Below, in pieces: positions 11,488-20,800 of a DNA stretch of 64,000 nucleotides. A model generated the notes under the pieces. That model was not told the DNA's origin. It was given only the letters and a program-made list of their open reading frames with translations, and did not search any database. The stretch is taken from NCBI GenBank assembly GCA_023653095.1, contig JAMNXP010000006.1:51893-115892 (forward strand), written 5' to 3'. The translations under genes and the position numbers were made by a program. The first letter of the stretch is position 1, and every line of letters starts with the position of its first letter. The DNA comes from Bacteroidia bacterium (GTDB lineage Bacteria; Bacteroidota; Bacteroidia; NS11-12g; UBA955).

Positions 11488-11615
11488 TTGGTTATTGGTC
11501 TTTGGTCTTTGGTCTTTGGTCTTTGGTCTTTGGTCTTTGGTCTTTGGTCTTTGGTCTTTGGTCTTTGGTCTTTGGTCTTTGGTCTTTGGCTGGCGGCTGA
11601 TGGCAGATTGCTGAT
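11488..11615 (+). repeat. Heptamer array 2: TTGGTTA then about 14 x GGTCTTT, grading in phase into GGCTGGC-GGCTGAT-GGCAGAT-TGCTGAT
   Basis: Direct reading; perfect 7-bp period. Begins 1 nt from the start codon of the DUF4465 gene (minus strand). Confidence 0.97.
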
Positions 11616-11626
11616 ATCTGTTTTTT

Positions 11627-13492
11627 TTAAAGTTTATAGTTAAAATGAAATTGAATGGATGTACCAGGCATGGGTCTGCCAGGCATATTTTCGTAAACTG
11701 TATTGAGTAGATTTTGGGCATTCAAGATAAAACTCTGCTTTTTCAACGTGAATTTTACCTGCGCTCCGAGGAGTTGGTAAGACGGAATTACTTTTTCATT
11801 ATCGGTTTGAATGAATCTGTTGCCAGTGTGTGCAAGGTCTGCGGCGAAGTTCCAATTTTTAATTTTCATACCCAGTTGGATGTTTGCCATCAGGTCAGGG
11901 ATGAATATTTGTTGCAAAAAATCACTTCTTTCATAGGCTTGAACACGGGTTCTTACCCAATCGGTGCTCAAACGTGCAAACCATTTGATTGACTGATATT
12001 GCAAATGACTCTGAAAGCCGTAGTAACGGCCAAAATGATAATTTCGCGCAGCCCAAAGTCCCCCGGAAGGCATCCAAATGATGGGATTTTGAAGTTCTCG
12101 GTAAAATAGGGTAAGCTCCCAATTGAAATGCGACTTTCGGCTTGCAATTCCAGCTTCTGCTTCCCAACCAAGTTCATTCTTGAGGGTAGCATTGCCCGGT
12201 TGCGCCCAATAAAGATCGTTCAATGTAGCCCTTCTAAAACTAGAGTGAAGATCAGATTTAAAGACCCAATTGGTACGAATTTGCGTTTCTTGTCCAATTC
12301 CAGCCGATGGAATTTTCTCCTGCCATTCCCACCGAGCACTCGCTAGCCATTGGGTTTTATTGCGTTTTTGCCTGAGGGATATAAATTGAGCTGGAAGATT
12401 CCTAATTTGCGTTTTTTTGTAATATTGTGTGTTTCCTCGTTGTTGCTGGAAGTCAAATCCCATGAGAATTTGTGTTTTAGGATTGATGATAAAATAGGCT
12501 TCAGACATAGCGAATCTCAATTGCGCATGGCTGGTATCTGGAATTCCCGATTGGGTGAAAATGATTTGATCTTGACTAGCACCAAATTTCTGAATCCATG
12601 CAAATCGGCCTTTTTTATATTTGTACTCAACAACACCTCTTTTAGATACATCTTTCTGATTTCCTAGAGTGTTGAAACTCCCAGAAAGCATGCCCAATCC
12701 ACGGTTCATGCGGGCGTTCTCTAACACTAGTTTTGCTTGGCTGTATTTTGACAATTGAACCGTGGCTAAAATGCGAGAAATGTATTGTTGAAACTCAGAA
12801 TTAACGGCTTTTCTTTTCAGTTCAAAGTGTCGGTCGTAAAAAGAGAATGTATTCGGTTGATTCACCACCGATTGCGAAAATTGAACAGCGGCAAGTTTGC
12901 CAGAATAACCTAATGTTGCGCCATATTGATGGTTATTGAAACTGCCTATCGAGCCAGTGGCTTGAACGATTTTTCCCTTGTTAAAATTGGCGTCGTGGTT
13001 CATCAAAACCGTACCGCCAACGCTTCCGCTGCCGTACATGGCTGAGTTTCCACCGTCAATAAAGGTGAGTTCAGACAATCCGAAAGTGCTAAAATTGTTA
13101 AAATCGGTCATTCCCAACATGGGGTGATTGATGGGTAGTCCGTTCCAAAGCACTTGAGTTTGGGTAGCATCTGCACCTCTTTTGCTGATGGTTGCAGAGC
13201 CCGAAATACCGTACTGCTTGAAAAATGCACCAGATTGCAATAGATCTTGGGTCAAAACAGCTCCTTGTTCGGTGGGGGCAACCTCTTGCGAAAGTCGTCC
13301 AATTTGGGCAAAAGAAATTCTTCTGATGCTCACAAAAACGGTATCTGTTTTGGGGATATTCTCAGGTGGAAGAGTTTGACTACTTAGGGTAGAATCTTTG
13401 TCGATTTTACGCACAAGGTCTGTGTAAGCTGAAATAGGTTCAGCAGACAGCAAAAGAATGCACAGTGCGATATTATTAACTACCTTTCTCAT
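11627..13492 (-). CDS. btuB: TonB-dependent receptor, BtuB-like (vitamin B12)
   Basis: Plug domain (QSGAFFKQYGISGSATISKRGADATQTQVLWNGLPINHP) plus beta-barrel; downstream of a cobalamin riboswitch. Confidence 0.85.
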   Translation of the reverse strand: MRKVVNNIALCILLLSAEPISAYTDLVRKIDKDSTLSSQTLPPENIPKTDTVFVSIRRISFAQIGRLSQEVAPTEQGAVLTQDLLQSGAFFKQYGISGSATISKRGADATQTQVLWNGLPINHPMLGMTDFNNFSTFGLSELTFIDGGNSAMYGSGSVGGTVLMNHDANFNKGKIVQATGSIGSFNNHQYGATLGYSGKLAAVQFSQSVVNQPNTFSFYDRHFELKRKAVNSEFQQYISRILATVQLSKYSQAKLVLENARMNRGLGMLSGSFNTLGNQKDVSKRGVVEYKYKKGRFAWIQKFGASQDQIIFTQSGIPDTSHAQLRFAMSEAYFIINPKTQILMGFDFQQQRGNTQYYKKTQIRNLPAQFISLRQKRNKTQWLASARWEWQEKIPSAGIGQETQIRTNWVFKSDLHSSFRRATLNDLYWAQPGNATLKNELGWEAEAGIASRKSHFNWELTLFYRELQNPIIWMPSGGLWAARNYHFGRYYGFQSHLQYQSIKWFARLSTDWVRTRVQAYERSDFLQQIFIPDLMANIQLGMKIKNWNFAADLAHTGNRFIQTDNEKVIPSYQLLGAQVKFTLKKQSFILNAQNLLNTVYENMPGRPMPGTSIQFHFNYKL

Positions 13493-13524
13493 GCGCCTTT
13501 ATTCCCGAAAGCGGATTTTTGGTG

Positions 13525-13705
13525 AGTGCGGCAGGTCTTCTGACTTCCTCGAATGGGGCGCCTTCCCGTAATGAAACAGTGGCTCAGATGCCCTAAACAT
13601 GTGCCTATTGGCGTGAGGTTACAGCTGCGGGTACAGTCTCGGTTTTTCACCGATGTTCCCATTTTAATTCCACTTCCAAGCCTTTGGTTGTGGAAACCAG
13701 AACTC
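13525..13705 (-). promoter_or_regulatory. Cobalamin riboswitch (leader of the btuB operon)
   Basis: Reverse strand reads TTAAAATGGGAACATCGGTGAAAAACCGAGACTGTACCCGCAGCTGTAA...GAGCCACTGTTTCATTACGGGAAGGCGCC...GAAGTCAGAAGACCTGCCG, the canonical conserved boxes. Confidence 0.95.
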
Positions 13706-13788
13706 GTTGCAAATTTAACAGTATTTTGTTTGATATTCAATAGCCATCTTTTCCACACAATTAAACGAAGAATTACGCGGCTTATCGA

Positions 13789-15291
13789 TTGATTCAACGA
13801 AGTTTATCTACATTACGGTACTTTTGCATGTTTATGATTCGCCGCACCACTTTTTCCAGATTTCTTTTTTTCGGGGGATGTTTAATCGGTAGTGTTTTCT
13901 CAAACTCTCCATTGCATGCTCAAACTAAGTATCGCCTTTCTGAGTGCGTTCAAATCGCCCTAAAGAACAACCCAGATATTTTACTTTCGGCTGTGGGAAT
14001 GGCGAATGCCAAAATTGAAATGGAGCAGTCTTTGCTGAATTTAAGTCCAACAGTAAACGGATCGGTGGGACAATACTATCAAAGCGGACGTAGCATTGAC
14101 CGTTTTTCTAACCAATTTGTTCAAACTACGGTAGGGAATAGTTCGTTTCAGCTTCAAGGCAATTGGATAGTTTTTGCCGGCGGACAATTAAGAAATGCGG
14201 TTAAACAGACAAAATACAACTATCAAGCCAGCTCCTTAGACTTGGAACAAAGCAAGCGTAACATGGCTTTGAGCGTAAGTTTAGCCTATTTACAGGTGAT
14301 GCAAGCGCGAGAACAACTTAAAGCTGCCAAGCTGAATTCCGAGGCCCTTCAACAAGATTTGAAACGCACTGAAAAACTTCAAGCTTTGGGTGCTGCAAAT
14401 GAAGGCGTTGTTCTTGCCGCGCGTGCCCAATATTTCAATGCAAGATCGCAAGAAACTCAAGCCTCGAATCAATATAAAAACAGATTGTTAAATCTGAAAG
14501 GCCTTCTAGCCATCCCCTTTGAGCAATCTTTTGAAATTGCAGAAAACGATGTATCTCTTCCAAGTTTAACCTTAGGAGTGACATTGTCATCAGAATTCAT
14601 GGACAGCATATTGAGTAAAAGAGCTGATTATCAAAGCCTTTCATACCGAGCCAAAGCCGCAGAAATTGGGGTCAAAATTGCCAAAGGTGCTTACATGCCA
14701 TCATTATCTATGGGTGGAAGCCTGAGCACTATTTATTCCGATAACGCTAAACGTATAGCAGGATACACCATTACAGGATTTCAGCCCATTGGCATAGTTC
14801 AAGGATCTAATGAAATTGTGGAGGCGCCCACATTTAGCTACAACGCTCAAACCATTGAATTCAACAATCAAATCAAAGACAACTTTGGACAAGCGTTCGG
14901 GGCTACTTTATCGGTGCCCATTTTCGGACAATTGCAAAATCACAGCCAGGTTAAACGCGCTCAAGTTGCAGTTACTCAGTCTCAGTTGAATCAACTCAGA
15001 TTGAAACAAAGCATCATCAATGAAGTGACTTTGGCATTTCAAAACTTTGAAAATGCCAGTGCCCAATACGACGCCGCAGAACAAAACTACGAGATGCAAA
15101 AACGCAACTTAGAATTTGTACAAAAAAGAATGGACTTGGGGCAATCAACCATTTTTGAATTGCAGTTGGCAAAAAACAATGAAGTTTCGGCTTTTCAATC
15201 GTTCTTGAACGCCAAATACGAAGCAACCTTGCGGTATTTGATTATTGAAACCCTGTATTTAAATAATTTAGAGGCCCTCAATCAATTTTAA
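13789..15291 (+). CDS. TolC family outer membrane efflux protein
   Basis: YRLSECVQIALKNNPDILLS..., repeated coiled-coil halves, C-terminal LQLAKNNEVSAFQSFLNAKYEATLRYLIIETLYL. Confidence 0.92.
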   Translation: MIQRSLSTLRYFCMFMIRRTTFSRFLFFGGCLIGSVFSNSPLHAQTKYRLSECVQIALKNNPDILLSAVGMANAKIEMEQSLLNLSPTVNGSVGQYYQSGRSIDRFSNQFVQTTVGNSSFQLQGNWIVFAGGQLRNAVKQTKYNYQASSLDLEQSKRNMALSVSLAYLQVMQAREQLKAAKLNSEALQQDLKRTEKLQALGAANEGVVLAARAQYFNARSQETQASNQYKNRLLNLKGLLAIPFEQSFEIAENDVSLPSLTLGVTLSSEFMDSILSKRADYQSLSYRAKAAEIGVKIAKGAYMPSLSMGGSLSTIYSDNAKRIAGYTITGFQPIGIVQGSNEIVEAPTFSYNAQTIEFNNQIKDNFGQAFGATLSVPIFGQLQNHSQVKRAQVAVTQSQLNQLRLKQSIINEVTLAFQNFENASAQYDAAEQNYEMQKRNLEFVQKRMDLGQSTIFELQLAKNNEVSAFQSFLNAKYEATLRYLIIETLYLNNLEALNQF

Positions 15292-15297
15292 ACATCA

Positions 15298-16572
15298 ATG
15301 AAAAAGAAAAAAATATTGTGGATAGCCATTGCAGTTGTGGCTGTTATTGTTATCGCATCAGCCATTTTCAAGGGGGGTAAGGAAATCACGGAAGTTAGCA
15401 CTGAAAAAGTGTCCAAAAGAACCATCACAGAATTGGTGAGTGTAACAGGTAAAATTCAACCAGAACAAGAGGTAAAAATCAGTCCTGACGTATCGGGAGA
15501 AATCACCGAAATGTTGGTTCAAGAGGGAGATTCTGTGGTTAAGGGACAGTTATTACTGAGAATCAATCCTGAAATTTACGAGTCCACCCTAAGCCAATTG
15601 AAAGCCAATCTAGACAATTCTCGGGCAGCTTTGGCAGGAGCCGAAGCTCAAGAGTTGAGAGCAAAAACCGCACTAGAAACTTCTAAAATCACCTTTGATA
15701 GACAGAAAAAATTGTTTGAATCACAAGTGATCAGTGCTCAAGAGTGGGAAAATGCCCAACTTCAATTTGAACAAGCCAAAACCGAAGCGGTGGTGAGCTC
15801 TAAGAATAAATTGGCATCCAGTTTTAACGTTCGCAGTTTAGAAGCTCGCTTGGATGAGGGAAGAAAAACCCTAGGCAGAACCAGCATTTATGCACCGGCA
15901 TCGGGGATTGTAACTCAAATGAACAGTGAAAAAGGGGAACGTGTTGTGGGTACTGCCCAAATGGCCGGAACCGAAATTATGCGCATATCTAATTTAAGCA
16001 GCATGGAAGTGCAGGTAAACATCAATGAGAATGATATTGTACGTGTTCATTTGGGAGACAGCGCTGATATCAGAGTAGATGCTTACCCAGATAGAGTATT
16101 TAAAGGGGTGGTTTCAGAAATTGCCAATTCAGCGAAATTCAACACGGCTCAAAATGTGAGTGAACAAGTAACCAATTACACGGTTAAAATTCGTATTTCG
16201 AGAGCAAGTTATGCTGATTTAATTTCTAAAGGAATTAAATCTCCTTTGCTTCCTGGCATGACCGCATCTGCCGATATTAAAACCAATACCCGTTCACAAG
16301 TGGTTTCAGTGCCTATTTCGGCGTTGACTACTAGAAATCCTCAGTCGTTCAAAAACGGCAGCAGTCCAGTGACTGACTCAAAAACTTCTACTTGGGTGTT
16401 TAAATACGAAAACGGGAAGGCAAAAGCCGTTAAAATTGAAGTGGGCATTCAAGATATTGATTATTTTGAGGTTCTTTCGGGACTAAAAGACGGAGAAGAA
16501 ATCATTGTAGAGCCCAGCATGGCCATTGCTAAAACGTTGGTTGACGGAGATAAGGTAAAAATTTCTAAATAA
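15298..16572 (+). CDS. HlyD/MFP family efflux periplasmic adaptor subunit
   Basis: VSVTGKIQPEQEVKISPDVSGEITEMLVQEGDSVVKGQLL; directly downstream of the TolC homologue. Confidence 0.92.
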   Translation: MKKKKILWIAIAVVAVIVIASAIFKGGKEITEVSTEKVSKRTITELVSVTGKIQPEQEVKISPDVSGEITEMLVQEGDSVVKGQLLLRINPEIYESTLSQLKANLDNSRAALAGAEAQELRAKTALETSKITFDRQKKLFESQVISAQEWENAQLQFEQAKTEAVVSSKNKLASSFNVRSLEARLDEGRKTLGRTSIYAPASGIVTQMNSEKGERVVGTAQMAGTEIMRISNLSSMEVQVNINENDIVRVHLGDSADIRVDAYPDRVFKGVVSEIANSAKFNTAQNVSEQVTNYTVKIRISRASYADLISKGIKSPLLPGMTASADIKTNTRSQVVSVPISALTTRNPQSFKNGSSPVTDSKTSTWVFKYENGKAKAVKIEVGIQDIDYFEVLSGLKDGEEIIVEPSMAIAKTLVDGDKVKISK

Positions 16573-16637
16573 TCATCAAATAATTACCAAAACATCAATT
16601 TGTAGTTTTATGATTTTCAAGCATCGAAATTTGAAAG

Positions 16638-17741
16638 ATGCTTGGTAAAAAAAACACCTTGTTGGGGGTATATCTTTTTCTTATTGGAACTTTATTTTCA
16701 CAGAATTCGCGTCCTACTTTTACCGCCTCACAACGTAAAGTTTGCAGTTTACCTTCTCCAATTACGGAGAGTTCTGGCTTGGCATTGACAAAAAATGGTA
16801 CATTTTGGACGCACGGCGACGGAAAAAATCCAGCTCAATTGTATGAATTTGATTCGAGTGGATTTTTATTAAGAACCCTTAATTTATCTAATGGGACCAA
16901 CGTAGACTGGGAAGATTTAAGCATTGATCAACAAGGCAATTTGTTTTTGAGTGATGCGGGTAATAATGATTGTGACCGTACTGATTTGAAAATTTACATC
17001 ATTATGGACCCCTCAAAACACGATTCTACGGCGGTTCATGCTGAGTCTATTAATTTTACCTTTGAAGACCAAACGGTCATTCCTTCGCCCATTGGAAATA
17101 GAAATTTCGACATCGAAGGATTGGCTGTTTACAAAGACAGTTTAATGTTATTTACTAAAAATAGATCATCGCCATCATCTGGTTATACCAAGGTATATCG
17201 ATTGCCAAAGTATGCAGGCAACTTTAAAGCATTGCTTGTTGATAGTATTTTCGTTCAGACACACATTCAACTAGGGAGAATTACTGGGGCTGATTTTGAC
17301 GAAGATTTAGGACTTTTGGTTCTTCAGACATTACAACAATTACTGGTTTTCAGAAGTGAAAATGAGCACATCCAGTGGGATACTTTTAACTATTACAGAT
17401 TGCCCTATCACACTGATCAATACGAAGCGATTGAATGGAAAGATGCTTGGCATTTATGGGCGACAGATGAGGTACCTGGAAACCTTTATGAATTTACTTT
17501 AGTTGACAAGCCATTTCTTTATCCTTTAAAATCGGAAACTGTATTCCCAAATTCACAAGTTCAAATTTATCGTGATGCTGCTGGCACTATTCAGATTTAT
17601 ATCCCGACAGGGACATCAATTCAGATTTTTGATGTTTCAGGACGTCTTTGCGACGCTCTTCAAGATTTACCGCCAGGCATTTACACCGTATTGATTAGTT
17701 TTTCGGATGGATCTTCTCACGCCAAAAAAATTATTCTTTAA
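16638..17741 (+). CDS. Secreted beta-propeller-like protein with T9SS sorting domain
   Basis: Signal peptide; SSGLALTKNGTFWTHGDGKNPAQLYEFD...VDWEDLSIDQQGNLFLSDAGNN; C-terminus IQIFDVSGRLCDALQDLPPGIYTV. Confidence 0.7.
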   Translation: MLGKKNTLLGVYLFLIGTLFSQNSRPTFTASQRKVCSLPSPITESSGLALTKNGTFWTHGDGKNPAQLYEFDSSGFLLRTLNLSNGTNVDWEDLSIDQQGNLFLSDAGNNDCDRTDLKIYIIMDPSKHDSTAVHAESINFTFEDQTVIPSPIGNRNFDIEGLAVYKDSLMLFTKNRSSPSSGYTKVYRLPKYAGNFKALLVDSIFVQTHIQLGRITGADFDEDLGLLVLQTLQQLLVFRSENEHIQWDTFNYYRLPYHTDQYEAIEWKDAWHLWATDEVPGNLYEFTLVDKPFLYPLKSETVFPNSQVQIYRDAAGTIQIYIPTGTSIQIFDVSGRLCDALQDLPPGIYTVLISFSDGSSHAKKIIL

Positions 17742-17777
17742 CAAAGTACTTGCACAGATAGCGTATTTTGATTAATT

Positions 17778-17823
17778 TATCGACAAATAATTGATAATAT
17801 TTTTATCAATTTTACTGTCGATA
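17778..17823 (+). promoter_or_regulatory. Nested inverted repeat abutting the dnaE2 start codon
   Basis: TATCGACA(aat)AATTGATAA(tattt)TTATCAATT(ttac)TGTCGATA: outer arms 8/8, inner arms 9/9; right outer arm ends on the A of ATG. Confidence 0.75.
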
Positions 17824-20800
17824 TGTTGTACCATTGTCATTCCTATTTTAGTCTGCGGTACGGGCTCATGAGTCCGGAAGATATTTTGCGTTGGGCGCAG
17901 AGTCAATCAGATTTGACAAAGCAGAAGGTCAATATTTTGTTGGCCGACATCAACAATGTGAGCGGTGCGAGCAATTTCTTTCGGGAAGCGCAAAAGCATC
18001 CCGGGGTAAGAGCATGGGTGGGCGTTGACGTTCGCAACGAAGACGAAGCCCTCTATGTATTGATCAGCACATCGCAGGCCGGCTTTTCGGAAATTAACGC
18101 ATTTCTAAGCAAGCACATCAGCGAGGCTGAGCCGTTCCCCTTTATGCCACCTCCTTTCAACGATGTTTTAGTGGTATACGCCTTCTCTAAAGTTCTTGGA
18201 CTGACCGTAAAAGACTTGTACAAAGGCGCTTACATTGGCGTAACCCACCGAGATCTGCGGCGGCTACCGCTATCCACTTGGAAAAAACACCCTCAGAAAC
18301 TATTGGCCTATCACCGAGCTACTTTAAGAAATCCCGACGACTGGCAGACGCACATTTTACTCAGATGCATCGCCCATAACTGCCTCATCACCAAATTAAA
18401 ACCTACTGCTTCTGGCTCAAGGCACGACCTCTTGACGCCCATTAACGAAATCAAAACGGCCTTTGAGCCCTACCCTTCCTTGTGGACTAACGCGCAAAAT
18501 GCATTGCCCCAGAACCCATGGCACTTTGAATTTGGAGTGGCACAAAACAAGAAATCGTTCACCGGCGACTCTGACGAAGATTACCGCATGATGCGGGATT
18601 TGGCTTTCGAGGGACTGAAATACCGCTACCCAAAATACACCTACTCCACCACTGAGCGATTGGAAAAGGAGATGAAGCTCATTTATGAACTCGGATTCAC
18701 CGCCTATTTTTTAATCAATTGGGACATTTGTCGGTTTGCGCGGGAGCAAGGCTTTTTTCATGTGGGACGAGGAAGCGGGGCCAACAGTATGGTGGCGTAT
18801 TGTTTGCGCATTACCGATGTAGACCCCATTGACTTGGATTTGTATTTTGAGCGATTCATCAATCCGTTCAGGAGTAGTCCACCTGACTTTGACTTGGATT
18901 TTTCTTGGCAGGATCGAGACACGGTAACCGAATACATATTGACTAAGTATGGGCCTCAGCATTCGGCTTTGCTAGCAACCTATAATACGTTTCAGTCAAA
19001 TGCGGTGATACGCGAATTGGGCAAGGTTTACGGGCTTCCGAAATCGGAAATAGACGCCCTTTTGGAGCGGGAGAGCTTTTACTCGCCGAAGAACTATTTG
19101 CAATTTGCGGGGGCAGATTCGTCCGCCGCCGGAGGCGGCGGCATCAGAGACAAAAAACTGGTTTACAGTACGCCCGGCATAGGCCATCGAACCCGTGAAC
19201 GAACCTTAGGAAAATCAGAATTTGAGATTGAAGGCCTAGATGCTGTTGATCCCCAAGACAAAGAATCTGTTTACCAAGAACTGATGCGGCAGGCCGCAAA
19301 AATTCACGACCTCCCCAATTATAGGAGTCTTCACGTGGGTGGCATCTTGATTTCAGAGAAGCCCATCACCTATTTTTCGGCGTTAGATTTACCACCCAAG
19401 GGGTTTCCCACGGTACAATTCAGCATGCTCGAAGCCGAAGACCTAGGTTTGGCGAAATTTGATATTTTGAGCCAACGCGGACTGGGCCATATCAAAGACG
19501 CGGTTATTTATGTTCAGCAAAATCAAGGCATCAAGGTAGATCCGCACCAAATTCAGTCGTTTAAAGCTGATCAACGCATTGCACGAATGATATCCAACGG
19601 AAACACCATGGGCTGTTTTTATGTGGAAAGTCCCGCCATGCGACAACTCTTACGCAAGTTAAAATGCAAAGACTACCTCACCTTGGTGGCGGCCAGCAGC
19701 GTGATTCGTCCGGGTGTAGCCCGAAGCGGCATGATGCGTGCATTCATAGAACGACACATTGACGAGAAAAAACGATCAGAGGGTCACCCCATCATGTTGC
19801 AAATGCTTCCAGAAACCTACGGCATCATGGTTTATCAGGAAGATGTAATTCGAGTGGCTAGTGAATTTGCAGGCCTCGGCTTGGCAGAAAGTGATGTACT
19901 GCGCAGGGGAATGAGCGGAAAATTTCGCAGTCGTGAAGAGTTCCAAAAAGTCAAAGACCAATTTTTTGCACAAGCACTTAAAAAGAAACATCCACCCACC
20001 CTCATTCAAGAGGTTTGGCACCAAATTGAGAGTTTTGCAGGGTACAGTTTCGCAAAGGGACACAGTGCGAGTTATGCCGTTGAAAGTTACCAAAGTTTAC
20101 ATCTCAAGGCCTATTATCCGCTGGAATTTTATACGGCCGTCATCAATAATTTCGGCGGATTCTACCGAACCGAATTCTATGTTCATGCCGCACGCATGTG
20201 CGGTGCCGATGTTCAAGCACCTTGCGTAAACCACAGCCATTTTCTCACCCGAATAGAACATCAAACGTTGTGGCTAGGCCTTGGCTTGGTTCAAAGTTTG
20301 GAGCAAAAGGTGATTGAACGCATCGTCTTGGCACAAAAACAAGGTGCATTTCAAGACCTTTACGACTTTAAAACACGCTGTGAACCGGGCTTAGAGCAGA
20401 TGAAAATCCTGATTCGCATTGGCGCATTTCGTTTCACTGGCAAAACCCGTAGAGCCTTATTTTGGGAGTGTCACGCCCTTCACAACGAAAAAAAACTGGC
20501 CGTACCTCTTACCCCACTATTCCAAGAAAAACCCAAAGAATGGTCGCTCCCTGACCTCGAAGATAGTTGGTTGGAAGAGGCCGTTGATCAGCGAGAATTG
20601 CTCGGCTTTCCGCTTTGCAATCCATTTCTATTGACCTCAGATGACGGTGTTCCTCCATCAAACATTCGAGGCAAACATTTTGCCAAGATGTTGGGACAAA
20701 GTCTTTATTTGGAGGGATATTTAGTCACGGTAAAACCCACTAAAACATTGGGCGGGAAGGAAATGAACTTTGGCACTTGGCTTGATAGAGACGGATTCTT

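Noticed and set aside
11428-11721. ORFs 11428..11643 (+) and 11431..11721 (-) with GLWSLVF / KTKDQRP repeats
   Set aside because: Translations of the GGTCTTT array, which has no stops in any frame; they overlap real gene ends.
13489-13797. ORFs 13489..13797 (-) and 13553..13792 (+)
   Set aside because: They lie over the cobalamin riboswitch, which explains the sequence.
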